Shown here piece by piece: positions 16,947 to 25,614 of a DNA stretch of 63,736 nt. Position numbers and translations under genes: made by a program. This stretch comes from Bacilli bacterium (GTDB lineage Bacteria > Bacillota_I > Bacilli_A > RF39 > UBA660): assembly GCA_017936845.1 (NCBI GenBank), contig JAGBES010000025.1:1-63736 (forward strand), in the 5' to 3' direction. How positions within the stretch are numbered: position 1 is the first letter of the stretch; each line of letters starts with the position of its first letter. Under the pieces are notes generated by a model. The model ran no database searches and had not been told where the DNA came from. It saw nothing but the letters and a program-made list of their open reading frames with translations.

Positions 16947-16968
16947 AAAAAATCTACAATTGTAGATT
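16945..16968 (-). terminator. Terminator of lemA
   Basis: A perfect 18-base palindrome AATCTACAATTGTAGATT flanked by A- and T-runs, three bases after the lemA stop. Confidence 0.85.
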
Positions 16969-16970
16969 TT

Positions 16971-17516
16971 TTATATTTTTAAAGTTTCTTTTTTTTCACT
17001 GTCTAAGTTTTTGCCATCATAGTATGTTTTTTTCTGATATTTACATATTCTTGCAACTAAATTGGCTGGGAAAGTAGTGGTAAGTTTATTATAATCAGTA
17101 ATGATATCATTGTAATATTTTCTAGCTGCTACTATTTCTGATTCTGATTCAAATAAAGCAAGATCTATTTTTAAAAAACTTTCATTATTACTTAATTCTT
17201 CATTTTCTTCTTTATATTTATTAAACTCATTAATAGATTCATATAACTTTCTATCTAATTCAAAATTTGATAGTTTTTTAGATTTCATTTCATCAACACT
17301 TTCTAAAACATTATCTTTCTTTTTTGTATGAGCTTTAATAATGTTTATAGATTTATTTAAAAGATCATATCTTTTTCTTAATGTAGTATCAATAAAATTT
17401 TCAGCCTCATTAATTCTTATTATATATGATTGAAAATGATTATATGTATTAATAAACCATATAAGTAGAAAACAAATTAATATAAATAGTATAATTAATA
17501 TATAAAACATACTCAT
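16971..17516 (-). CDS. lemA: LemA family protein
   Basis: A 181-residue protein with a short outside N-terminus, one membrane segment (about 5-24) and a helical bundle. INEAENFIDTTLRKRYDLL and the end TTFPANLVARICKYQKKTYY are LemA signatures. The role of LemA in bacteria is unclear; it often accompanies wall or stress genes. I chose the ATG at 17516, five bases after AGGTGA; a GTG at 17525 is also in frame. Confidence 0.9.
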   Translation of the reverse strand: MSMFYILIILFILICFLLIWFINTYNHFQSYIIRINEAENFIDTTLRKRYDLLNKSINIIKAHTKKKDNVLESVDEMKSKKLSNFELDRKLYESINEFNKYKEENEELSNNESFLKIDLALFESESEIVAARKYYNDIITDYNKLTTTFPANLVARICKYQKKTYYDGKNLDSEKKETLKI

Positions 17517-17559
17517 TATTATCACCTAAATTAATTATAGCAAAAAAGCTTAAAAATAT

Positions 17560-17925
17560 CTAGGTATTTGGTACAAATTCTTCACTATAATTAATTGGTT
17601 CATCAAATGATATAAAATCAACATAAATCATAAGCAAAAGTTCCCATGTTCCGGTATTAGGTTCACTAAGAATTATATGATCACGACCAGATTGTTCAAT
17701 GATACCTTTAAATTCTCTATCACGATATTCATTTGAATCTGGGAATGTCATATGTACTCTTACTTGTTTTCCTTTATTCAATCTTAGAATATTTTCAATA
17801 TAAGATTGTTCACTAGGTAAGGCCATTGGTTCATAATTAGAAGTATAGTTTTGATTGCTAGGTGGTGTATTATTTACGTTGAAATTTTGGCTTGGAAAAA
17901 TTGGTTTTCCATAATAATTATTCAT
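17560..17925 (-). CDS. gerQ: Spore coat protein GerQ
   Basis: A 121-residue coat protein that is crosslinked by transglutaminase in Bacillus and is needed to place the cortex hydrolase CwlJ. The conserved C-terminal domain is clear: SYIENILRLNKGKQVRVHMT, then FKGIIEQSGRDHIILSEPNTG and LLLMIYVDFISFDE. The N-terminal 40 residues are Asn/Pro/Tyr-rich low complexity, as in the family. The ATG at 17925 is eight bases after GAGGAG. Confidence 0.95.
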   Translation of the reverse strand: MNNYYGKPIFPSQNFNVNNTPPSNQNYTSNYEPMALPSEQSYIENILRLNKGKQVRVHMTFPDSNEYRDREFKGIIEQSGRDHIILSEPNTGTWELLLMIYVDFISFDEPINYSEEFVPNT

Positions 17926-17994
17926 AAAATCATCTCCTCTCATAAATTATATTACAATAAAAATAATTTATGATATAATAGATTAGGTGATAGT

Positions 17995-18567
17995 ATGGAA
18001 GTAACAATAGGAGTATCAAATAGACATGTTCATTTAACAGAAGAAGATTATAAAAATTTATTTGGTAATGAAGAAATACATGAAATAAAAAAAATAAATC
18101 AACCTGGACAATTCGCATCTGATAAATTTGTTAAATTACAAAATGGAGATAACGTTATTGAAAATGTAAGAGTATTAGGACCTTTTAGAAAATATACTCA
18201 AGTAGAAATTTCAAAGACAGATGCATATCATTTAAAATTAAATCCACCGATTAGAAAATCTGGAAATTTAAAAAATAGTAGCCCAATAACTATAATAGGG
18301 CCAAATGGTAAAATTGATTTAAAAGAAGGATGTATAATTGCTGATAGACATATACATATTTTACCTAAACAAGTAGAATTATATGGATTACAAGGTATAG
18401 AAAAAGTATCAATTCTATTACCAGGAGAAAAAGGTGGAATAATTAATAACGTACATTTAAGAGTATCAGAACAATCTTATTTTGAACTTCATATAGATAC
18501 AGATGATGCTAATGCACATTTAATAAAAAATGGTGACATAGGAATAATATTAAATAATATAAAATAG
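17995..18567 (+). CDS. pduL: Phosphate acyltransferase, PduL type
   Basis: Transfers an acyl group between CoA and phosphate (acetyl-CoA to acetyl-phosphate), replacing Pta. The 190-residue protein has the zinc-binding histidines in SNRHVHLT at the start, ADRHIHI in the middle and NVHLRVSE near the end, and the two-barrel pattern GPFRKYTQVEISKTDA. No microcompartment gene or targeting peptide is seen, so it is likely the free housekeeping form feeding the acetate kinases at 45520-47980. Confidence 0.93.
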   Translation: MEVTIGVSNRHVHLTEEDYKNLFGNEEIHEIKKINQPGQFASDKFVKLQNGDNVIENVRVLGPFRKYTQVEISKTDAYHLKLNPPIRKSGNLKNSSPITIIGPNGKIDLKEGCIIADRHIHILPKQVELYGLQGIEKVSILLPGEKGGIINNVHLRVSEQSYFELHIDTDDANAHLIKNGDIGIILNNIK

Positions 18568-18645
18568 CTTGAAAAAGTTATTTTTTTTTACATATTTCGA
18601 CAAAATTTGACAAACAATCATAATATAATGAAAATCGGTGATTAA

Positions 18646-18813
18646 ATGAAAGTAAAGATATTTGATGAAAATCATGAAAAAGATTTAGAAAACGCTATTA
18701 ATGATTTTTTAGATGATGATATAGAATTAATTGATATAAAATATGAAGTATCAGTAAGTATTTTTTCTGATGAACAAGTATTTTGTTTTTCAGCTATGAT
18801 TATATATAGATAG
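18646..18813 (+). CDS. cse60: Cse60-family sporulation protein
   Basis: A 55-residue protein. MKVKIFDENHEKDLENAIND at the start and the end QVFCFSAMIIYR match the Cse60 family, made under SigE in the mother cell of B. subtilis. The middle DDDIELIDIKYEVSVS also fits. CGGTGATTAA precedes the ATG. A strong promoter for the next gene begins right at its stop. Confidence 0.85.
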   Translation: MKVKIFDENHEKDLENAINDFLDDDIELIDIKYEVSVSIFSDEQVFCFSAMIIYR

Positions 18814-18842
18814 TTGACAACTAAAAAAAAAGATGATATTAT
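18814..18842 (+). promoter_or_regulatory. SigA-type promoter
   Basis: TTGACA, 17 bases, TATTAT, beginning directly after the cse60 stop. It would give a leader of about 75 bases for the gene at 18924. Confidence 0.7.
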
Positions 18843-18923
18843 TTTGAACTATGTGGGAAAAAATAGTAATAAATAACACCAAAATAAATATAATGAATAT
18901 TGTAATATAGAAAGAGTGATATA

Positions 18924-19280
18924 GTGAAAGATGTAATGAGAGAAAAAATAGAATTCATTCATGATAATAAAGATGATATACTTGAAAATTTGGGAATGGT
19001 AGGATATGATTTATTTACAATACTTAGTAATGATGACTCTTTATTAGAATTAAATGAATATAAAAAAATAAAGGAATTTTTAAATAATAGTAAAGCTAAA
19101 ACAATATATACATTAAAAGATGAATTATATATTTTGTATTATTTATTGAGTGTTTTAGATAAAATTAGTATGAATTTAGAAGAAAAAGAGAAAAATAAAT
19201 CTAAGATATCCAAATATATAGAATATATAAACAAAGATAATAATGATGTATATGTAAAAACAATAAAAAGAACAGCATAG
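18924..19280 (+). CDS. Hypothetical helical protein, 118 residues
   Basis: A soluble, mostly helical, Lys/Glu/Asn-rich protein (DDILENLGMVGYDLFTILSN near the start). No family recognised. The start is taken as GTG, after AGAGTGA; an in-frame ATG at 18936 is the alternative. It has its own good promoter and a terminator, so it is a separate transcription unit just before parC, where parE would often sit; it is unrelated to ParE. Confidence 0.65.
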   Translation: MKDVMREKIEFIHDNKDDILENLGMVGYDLFTILSNDDSLLELNEYKKIKEFLNNSKAKTIYTLKDELYILYYLLSVLDKISMNLEEKEKNKSKISKYIEYINKDNNDVYVKTIKRTA

Positions 19281-19302
19281 TTTTTGCTATTTTCTTTTTT
19301 TT
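19268..19302 (+). terminator. Probable intrinsic terminator
   Basis: AGCA/TGCT stem with outer AAAAGAA/TTTTCTTTT pairing and a long T-run, overlapping the end of the hypothetical gene. Confidence 0.5.
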
Positions 19303-19329
19303 TTGCTATAATTTTAAAAGGTGATAAAA

Positions 19330-21834
19330 TTGGATACTATAATAAATAAGATACATAATTACGCTTTAGAAGAAATAATGGGAAAAAGATATGGAGATTA
19401 CGCTAAAACTATAATTCAAGATAGAGCACTTCCAGATGTAAGAGATGGGTTAAAACCTGTTCAAAGAAGAATATTATACGCAATGTTTAGAGATAGAAAT
19501 ACTTTTGATAAACCACATAAAAAATCAGCAACAGCAGTTGGAAATGTAATGGGTCATTATCATCCACATGGAGATTCATCAATATATGAAGCATTAATAA
19601 GAATGAGTCAATGGTGGAAGACTAATACACCATATATAGATGTTCATGGTAATAATGGATCAATGGATGGAGATGGACCAGCTGCTTATCGTTATACAGA
19701 AGCAAGATTATCTAAAATAAGTAATGAATTATTAAAAGATATAGATAAAGATACAGTAGAAATGGTGTGGAATTTTGATGATACACTAAAAGAACCAACT
19801 GTTTTACCCGCAAAATATCCTAATTTACTTGTAAATGGTGCAAATGGTATAAGTGCAGGATATGCAACTAATATTCCAACTCATAATTTAGGTGAAGTAG
19901 TAGATGCTACAATAAAAAGAATTGAATCTCCTAACTGTAGATTAGAAACAATACTTGAAATAGTAAAAGGACCAGATTTTCCAACAGGAGGAGTAGTAGA
20001 AGGAAAAAAAGGAATTATAGATGCATATACAACTGGACTTGGAAAAATAATAATAAAAAGTAAATATGAAATAATAAAAGAAAAAGGTAAAGAACAAATT
20101 GTAATTCATGAAATTCCTTTTGAAGTTAATAAAGCATTATTAGTAAAAAAAATAGATGATATAAGATTAGATAAAAAAGTAGACGGAATTCAGGAAGTAA
20201 GAGATGAATCAGACCAAAATGAACCAATGCGTATAGTAATAGATTTAAAAAAAGGTGCAGATAAAGAATTAATAATCAATTACCTATTAAAAAATACAGA
20301 AATGCAAGTTCCATATAGTTTTAATATGGTTGCTATTGTAAATAGAAAACCAATGACAATAGGTATACTTCCAATGTTAGATGCTTATATTGCTCATCAA
20401 AAAGATGTAATTTTAAGAAGAACTAATTTTGATTTAGCAACCGCAAAAAAAGAAGTACACATAGTAGAAGGTTTAATAAAAGCACTTAGCATATTAGATG
20501 AAGTAATAAAAACGATAAGACAAAGTAAAAATAAAAGTGATGCTAAAAATAACTTAGTAAAAGAATATCAGTTTACAGAAGTACAAGCAGAGGCTATAGT
20601 CATGTTACAATTATACAAATTAACAAATACTGATGTAACAGAACTAGAAGAAAGAAATAAAACTTTAAATTTAATCATAAAAGGTTTAGAAGCAATATTA
20701 AATGATGAAGAAAAACTAAAAAGTGTTATGAAAGAAGAACTTAGAAGAGTAAAAAAAGATTATGCAACAGAAAGAAAAACAGAAATAAAAGATGAAATAA
20801 CAGAAATAAAAATAGATACAACTAAAATGATACCTAAAGAAGATGTTATTGTTGTTGTAACAAGTGAAGGATATATAAAAAGAGTATCACTTAGAAGTTA
20901 TGATGAAAATATTGAAACAGGATTAAAAGAAGGAGATTATTTAATAGGTAAATATAAAATGTCGACTTTAGATACATTAATAATGTTTACAGATTTAGGA
21001 AATTATTTATATATACCAGTATATGAAATACCAGATTTAAAATGGAAAGAAATAGGTAAACATGTAAGTAATATAATATCTATTAAACCAGAAGAAAATA
21101 TTGTTTATAGTATGCCAGTTTATGATTTTGATATAGATAAAAATATAACAATGTTTACTTTAAATGGTATGATAAAAAGAAGCAAAATAAATGATTTTAA
21201 AGCAACAAGATATACTAAACCATTAACTGCAATCAAACTAAAAGAAAATGATAAATTAATTAGCGTTGTTGATAGTAATGATCCATATGTATTTATATCA
21301 ACAAATAATGGTTATGGACTTACATATGATGTAGAAGAGGTACCAATTACAGGGTTAAAAGCTAGTGGTGTAAAATCAATATCATTAAAAAATGATACTG
21401 TAGTAAGTGGTCATTTATATAGTGATGATTATGAATACCTAACGGTTATTACTAATAAAAATACAGGAAAAAGAATAAGATTAACTGAATTTGAAAAATC
21501 AACAAGGGGAAGAAAAGGTGTTCAAATAATAAAAGAAGTAAAAACTAATCCATATTATATTTTAAAAACATTTATTTTAGACTATAAAAATGAATTAGGA
21601 TTAAAAACAGGAACAGAAATAAATGAAATAAAATTAACAGAACTTCCTATAAGTGATAGATATAAAACAGGATCAACTATATCAAAAACAGATATAATAG
21701 ATGTATTTGATATAAAAAAAATAATATCAAAAGAAGACAATATAAAAATAGAAAAAGAAAACTTAAACTTAGATGAAGTTGATAAAAAAATATTAACAAT
21801 AGATGACTTTTTAGACGAAGTTGAAAAAAGTTAG
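19330..21834 (+). CDS. parC: DNA topoisomerase IV subunit A (ParC)
   Basis: Cleaves and rejoins DNA to unlink daughter chromosomes. The catalytic Tyr is Tyr122 in AAYRYTEARLS, and the quinolone region HPHGDSSIYEAL keeps the Ser and Glu of sensitive enzymes. The C-terminal beta-pinwheel lacks the GyrA box (it reads STRGRKGVQ), so ParC fits better than GyrA. AGGTGAT points to a TTG start at 19330, giving 834 residues; a GTG at 19321 lies inside that ribosome site. No parE gene is adjacent, which is unusual. Confidence 0.92.
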   Translation: MDTIINKIHNYALEEIMGKRYGDYAKTIIQDRALPDVRDGLKPVQRRILYAMFRDRNTFDKPHKKSATAVGNVMGHYHPHGDSSIYEALIRMSQWWKTNTPYIDVHGNNGSMDGDGPAAYRYTEARLSKISNELLKDIDKDTVEMVWNFDDTLKEPTVLPAKYPNLLVNGANGISAGYATNIPTHNLGEVVDATIKRIESPNCRLETILEIVKGPDFPTGGVVEGKKGIIDAYTTGLGKIIIKSKYEIIKEKGKEQIVIHEIPFEVNKALLVKKIDDIRLDKKVDGIQEVRDESDQNEPMRIVIDLKKGADKELIINYLLKNTEMQVPYSFNMVAIVNRKPMTIGILPMLDAYIAHQKDVILRRTNFDLATAKKEVHIVEGLIKALSILDEVIKTIRQSKNKSDAKNNLVKEYQFTEVQAEAIVMLQLYKLTNTDVTELEERNKTLNLIIKGLEAILNDEEKLKSVMKEELRRVKKDYATERKTEIKDEITEIKIDTTKMIPKEDVIVVVTSEGYIKRVSLRSYDENIETGLKEGDYLIGKYKMSTLDTLIMFTDLGNYLYIPVYEIPDLKWKEIGKHVSNIISIKPEENIVYSMPVYDFDIDKNITMFTLNGMIKRSKINDFKATRYTKPLTAIKLKENDKLISVVDSNDPYVFISTNNGYGLTYDVEEVPITGLKASGVKSISLKNDTVVSGHLYSDDYEYLTVITNKNTGKRIRLTEFEKSTRGRKGVQIIKEVKTNPYYILKTFILDYKNELGLKTGTEINEIKLTELPISDRYKTGSTISKTDIIDVFDIKKIISKEDNIKIEKENLNLDEVDKKILTIDDFLDEVEKS

Positions 21835-21886
21835 TTGTAAAAAATAATATAATTTAGTATAATTATACTGTTGAAAGGATGATATT

Positions 21887-22099
21887 ATGTTAGCAGACAT
21901 TTTATTAGTATTATTAGGTGTAGTAATAGGAGCAATTGTAGGTTTTTTGCTTGCAAGAACTTATATGAAAAAATATATGAAAAAAAATCCACCAATTAAT
22001 GAACAAATGGTTAAAGCAATGATGAGTGGAATGGGTAGAACACCAAGCCAAAAACAAGTAAATCAAGTTATGAAACAAATGACTAAATATATGGATTAA
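21887..22099 (+). CDS. UPF0154 (YneF) small membrane protein
   Basis: A 70-residue protein with one N-terminal membrane helix (LADILLVLLGVVIGAIVGFLL) and the conserved tail NPPINEQMVKAMMSGMGRTP, then SQKQVNQVMKQM. This is the YneF family, common in Firmicutes and Mollicutes; the function is unknown. Confidence 0.93.
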   Translation: MLADILLVLLGVVIGAIVGFLLARTYMKKYMKKNPPINEQMVKAMMSGMGRTPSQKQVNQVMKQMTKYMD

Positions 22100-22129
22100 A
22101 AAAAGCTTTAAATTTCTAAAGCTTTTTTG
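22100..22129. terminator. Bidirectional terminator
   Basis: AAAGCTTTA/TAAAGCTTT stem with A- and T-runs on both sides, between the converging yneF and sortase genes; it includes the sortase stop region. Confidence 0.85.
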
Positions 22130-23726
22130 CATGCACTACTAAACGCATGCTAGAATCTTTGTAACAAGTAGATAATGTTAAAATATTACTATTACTTGTT
22201 ACATCAATATTGAAATTATAAATACTTCTACTTTTAATTTTATCTAAAAAGTTTTTATATTCTTCATCACTAGAAAAATTAGTATAAAGATAATCATTAG
22301 TATTTTTTATAGTATAAATAGAAAATATTTGCCATTTCATATTATTATTTTCTGTATTAAAAGTTATAATTTGATTAGTTTTATTAGTATACCAATTTTT
22401 ATTTAAAACTTTATAAAGAGAACCAAACATAACATAATAATTACCTGAATGACCATAAATAATAGTATTTTTATCTAAATTAATAGGATTGTTTCTATAA
22501 TCCATAAATATCCATCCATTAGGATTTTTAGTTTTATCAAAACTATAATTTAAATATTTTTCATTATTATCAGTTTTAACAACAGGATAACTTATTGTTG
22601 AATTATTAATACTTAACCATCCAACTGTATCACTATTAATTTTTTTTAAATCACTAATAGTTTTAGAATAATTTTTAAAATAAGCACTTTTCTCTTTAGG
22701 TTTTTCCGTTTTAATATCATCTTTTACTTCTTCTTTTTCTGTTAGACTAACTTCTTCATCAACAGTAAAATTATTAGTAACAATTTCATTTATTTTATCT
22801 TGTGTTTCTAAAGTTTTTTTATCATTTTGTTTTTTTAAATAGTATGACATTCCAGTTAGTAATATAGATATTATTATAATATTTAATAAAGTGTTTTTTA
22901 GAATGTTAATATTAAATTCCTTTATTATATTATTTTTGATATATTTATCTTCATATTTTATTTTAAGAGCAATATTATTCTTTTTAATAAATCTTTTATT
23001 ATTATTTTTAATTTTAGAAAAATTATTTAATATATTATTAATATTACAATCGTTTTCAATTATTTCTATTTTAATATTTTTCTTTTTATTTTTTTTAATT
23101 ATTTTTAATATTTCATTTATAACATTTTGATCAAAATATTTAAGATAAATATTTTTCAAATATTTATTTATTTTTAAAAATTGTTCAAAAGAATTTAAAT
23201 CTTTCTTTGTAAGATTTTTATCTATAATAATACTATTTTTATAATAAATATCAGAATAAGTGTTCATATTATTAATTCTAAATAAGTAACTATCATTACA
23301 ATATTTTTTTCTAGTTATAATTTTTAACTTTCTAGATAAATTTAATCTTTCAAAAGTTATTTCATTAATATCATAACAATCAATAATTTTAATATTTTTA
23401 TTATTTAAAATATAATTAAAATCATTAATATCTATTTTCTTCTTTTCATTGATAAATAAATAATTTAGTTCACCTATATTATTTATTAACTTAAAAACAT
23501 TAGTATTAATTTCAGCTTTATCTAAATAGACTTTATGTATATTTTTTTTTAAAATATTTGATTTTATAAAATTAAATATAAAATTATAATTTTCATTAAT
23601 AAAATCTTCACTAAGTGCTAATTCATTTAAATCTAACACATTAGTTTTAGATAATTCATCAATTTTATATTCATCATAATTATAAAAGCAAATATAATCA
23701 TCTTTAAACTTTATTAGTATTTTCAT
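22116..23726 (-). CDS. srtB: Class B sortase with a large N-terminal cytoplasmic domain
   Basis: Transpeptidase that cuts a sorting motif and links proteins to peptidoglycan. The sortase domain (about 350-536) has all catalytic residues: His426 in IYGHSG, Cys521 in TLSTCYKD and Arg528 in MRLVVHAK; GWLSINNSTISYPVV and GWIFMDYRNN are class B marks. A membrane segment lies near 275-295, with a linker to 350. The first 270 residues are predicted cytoplasmic, Ile/Asn/Lys-rich, with a leucine-rich-like alternation of strands, and match no family I know. Normal SrtB is about 240 residues. The divergent neighbour carries a fitting NPKTG signal. Confidence 0.88.
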   Translation of the reverse strand: MKILIKFKDDYICFYNYDEYKIDELSKTNVLDLNELALSEDFINENYNFIFNFIKSNILKKNIHKVYLDKAEINTNVFKLINNIGELNYLFINEKKKIDINDFNYILNNKNIKIIDCYDINEITFERLNLSRKLKIITRKKYCNDSYLFRINNMNTYSDIYYKNSIIIDKNLTKKDLNSFEQFLKINKYLKNIYLKYFDQNVINEILKIIKKNKKKNIKIEIIENDCNINNILNNFSKIKNNNKRFIKKNNIALKIKYEDKYIKNNIIKEFNINILKNTLLNIIIISILLTGMSYYLKKQNDKKTLETQDKINEIVTNNFTVDEEVSLTEKEEVKDDIKTEKPKEKSAYFKNYSKTISDLKKINSDTVGWLSINNSTISYPVVKTDNNEKYLNYSFDKTKNPNGWIFMDYRNNPINLDKNTIIYGHSGNYYVMFGSLYKVLNKNWYTNKTNQIITFNTENNNMKWQIFSIYTIKNTNDYLYTNFSSDEEYKNFLDKIKSRSIYNFNIDVTSNSNILTLSTCYKDSSMRLVVHAKKL

Positions 23727-23814
23727 ATTAACACCCTATTATAATAATAACATATAAAATAAAAAAAATAAATGAAATGTTAGTGTAAAGTAATAAAAAT
23801 TATATAAATACAAA

Positions 23815-23843
23815 TTGACAAAATAAGACAAATGAATTATACT
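23815..23843 (+). promoter_or_regulatory. Promoter of the NPKTG surface protein
   Basis: TTGACA, 17 bases, TATACT, followed by a short leader to the start at 23869. Confidence 0.8.
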
Positions 23844-23868
23844 TATACTGAAGATAGGAGAGTATAAT

Positions 23869-24789
23869 ATGAAAAAAATAACTTATTTATTAACAGCTAC
23901 TATATTTATGTTTTATGGAATTATTTCTACATTAGCATTTGATAATAGTATAGAATTATCAGAAAATATAAAATTTAATACATTTACAACAACAAGCAAT
24001 AATTATGTTAGTTTGTATAATGATTTAAAAAATGATAACACTAAAGTTTATTCGGAAAATATTGAAATTACTCAAGAACAATTTAATACAATAAAAGATA
24101 AAAAGAATGGTCTTAATAATTATGTAAAAGAACAAAGTAAAATAATAAAAGAAAAAGCATATGCTTTAGCAAAAGAAGCAGAACAAATAAATGCTATGAA
24201 TAAACCTGCAGGATATGAATCTATAGATGTTATCAAAATATTAGAAAATGATAACAGTGATAATACTATAACATCAGAACAATATGAATCTTTAAAACAA
24301 ACAGAATATGCAAAAGCATATTTAGCTTACTTACAACATAAAAAAGAATATAACCAATATGTGACAACATTTAATTCAAATGTAGAACAAAAAGAAAAAG
24401 AATTAAAAAGTGTTATTCCATCATTTGATAATACAAAGTGGGAACAACTTAAATTACTAGAAACTTCAGAATTAGCTAACAGATACACTTTAAATATGCC
24501 AAAAACAAGTTATGCTGTAGTATGGATAAAAGCAAGTTTAAATAATAATGATTACTATAATGTAGGAATTTATTGTGCAAAAGAAGCTGAGACTATAGAA
24601 GAACCTAAAATTCCAGAAGAACCTAAAACTCCAGAAGAACCTAAAACTCCAGAAGAACCTAAAACTCCAGAAAATCCTAAAAATCCAAAAACAGGAATAA
24701 AAGAATATAGTATTTATACTGTACTTATATCTTTAGTAGCTGCAAGTGGATACGTAGTTGCAAGAAAAATGAGAAAATTTAGTAAGTAA
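23869..24789 (+). CDS. Sortase-anchored surface protein (NPKTG)
   Basis: A 306-residue secreted protein. Residues 1-24 are a signal peptide. Residues about 60-200 are helical and likely coiled coil. A Pro/Glu/Lys wall-spanning stretch made of EEPKTP repeats (245-270) leads to NPKTG at residues 272-276, a membrane segment (about 280-297) and the basic tail ARKMRKFSK, the classic cell-wall sorting signal. The Asn-Pro form suits a class B sortase, and one is encoded divergently next door. A substrate-sortase pair is therefore likely. The role of the helical domain is unknown. Confidence 0.88.
   Translation: MKKITYLLTATIFMFYGIISTLAFDNSIELSENIKFNTFTTTSNNYVSLYNDLKNDNTKVYSENIEITQEQFNTIKDKKNGLNNYVKEQSKIIKEKAYALAKEAEQINAMNKPAGYESIDVIKILENDNSDNTITSEQYESLKQTEYAKAYLAYLQHKKEYNQYVTTFNSNVEQKEKELKSVIPSFDNTKWEQLKLLETSELANRYTLNMPKTSYAVVWIKASLNNNDYYNVGIYCAKEAETIEEPKIPEEPKTPEEPKTPEEPKTPENPKNPKTGIKEYSIYTVLISLVAASGYVVARKMRKFSK
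24601..24690 (+). repeat. 18-bp tandem repeat encoding EEPKTP
   Basis: Four units of GAACCTAAAACTCCAGAA (first with one change) at 24601-24672 plus one degenerate unit to 24690. The copy number is likely to vary between strains. Confidence 0.9.
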
Positions 24790-24790
24790 A

Positions 24791-24814
24791 AAAATCACTA
24801 TGTGATTTTTTTTT
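24791..24814 (+). terminator. Intrinsic terminator
   Basis: AAATCAC/GTGATTT stem and T-run after the surface protein. Confidence 0.85.
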
Positions 24815-24876
24815 ATAAATACTAGATTTTTTTTTGAATATTATTGATTTAATGGTATAATTAATATGGTGATGAT

Positions 24877-25605
24877 ATGTTTAACTATCAAGATATAAAA
24901 ATTAATTATATTAACTATGGAAAGAAAAATTCTGATTCATTAGTTTTTCTACATGGATGGGGTCAGAATATAGAAATGATGAAAATGTTAGCTGATCCAT
25001 TTGAAGATGATTTTAATATAGTAATAATTGATTTGCCAGGACATGGAAAAAGTGAAGAACCAAAAAGAGTATATACTCTTTATGATTATGTAGATTGTAT
25101 AAATGAATTGTTAAAAAGTTTAAAAATTAAAAATCCTATTTTAATTGGTCATTCTTTTGGTGGAAAATTATCACTATTATATGCATCAAAATATGATGTT
25201 AAAAAATTAGTTCTTCTAGCAAGTCCATATAAAAAAGAAATAAAAAAATTATCATTAAAAACAAAAATACTTAAGACGGCTAAAAAAATTCCAATATTAA
25301 ATAAATTTGAAGACTTTGCAAAAAAACATATAGGATCAACAGATTATAAAAATGCAAGCCCTATAATGAGACAAATATTAGTAGAACATGTTAATTTAGA
25401 TATAACAGAAGAGGTAAAAAAAATAAAATGTTCTACTCTTATTATTTGGGGAACAAATGATTTAGAAGTGCCAGTAGAAGAAGCGTATGAACTTGAAAAG
25501 CTAATTAAAGATTCAGGTGTTGTTATATATGAAGGATGTACACACTATGCATATTTAGAAAGACTTGGACAAACTATTAATGTTTTAAAAAGTTTTTTAA
25601 ATTAA
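24877..25605 (+). CDS. Alpha/beta hydrolase
   Basis: A 242-residue soluble hydrolase. HGWGQN forms the oxyanion region, the nucleophile Ser is in GHSFGGK, the acid is probably Asp in WGTNDLEVP, and the His is in GCTHYAYLE. This is the layout of small esterases or lipases such as MenH or YtxM; the substrate is not clear. It is followed 9 bases later by murF, with AAGGAGG overlapping the gap, so it is co-transcribed with wall synthesis genes. Confidence 0.88.
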   Translation: MFNYQDIKINYINYGKKNSDSLVFLHGWGQNIEMMKMLADPFEDDFNIVIIDLPGHGKSEEPKRVYTLYDYVDCINELLKSLKIKNPILIGHSFGGKLSLLYASKYDVKKLVLLASPYKKEIKKLSLKTKILKTAKKIPILNKFEDFAKKHIGSTDYKNASPIMRQILVEHVNLDITEEVKKIKCSTLIIWGTNDLEVPVEEAYELEKLIKDSGVVIYEGCTHYAYLERLGQTINVLKSFLN

Positions 25606-25614
25606 GGAGGATTT

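Noticed and set aside
18814-18876. TTG-initiated 20-residue ORF after cse60
   Set aside because: The TTGACA is better explained as a -35 box (17 bases before TATTAT), and the ORF has no ribosome site.
24601-24690. CRISPR-like array
   Set aside because: The repeats are contiguous 18-mers without spacers and lie in frame in a surface protein stalk. No cas gene is present. The LRR repeats at 52206-52835 are likewise coding.
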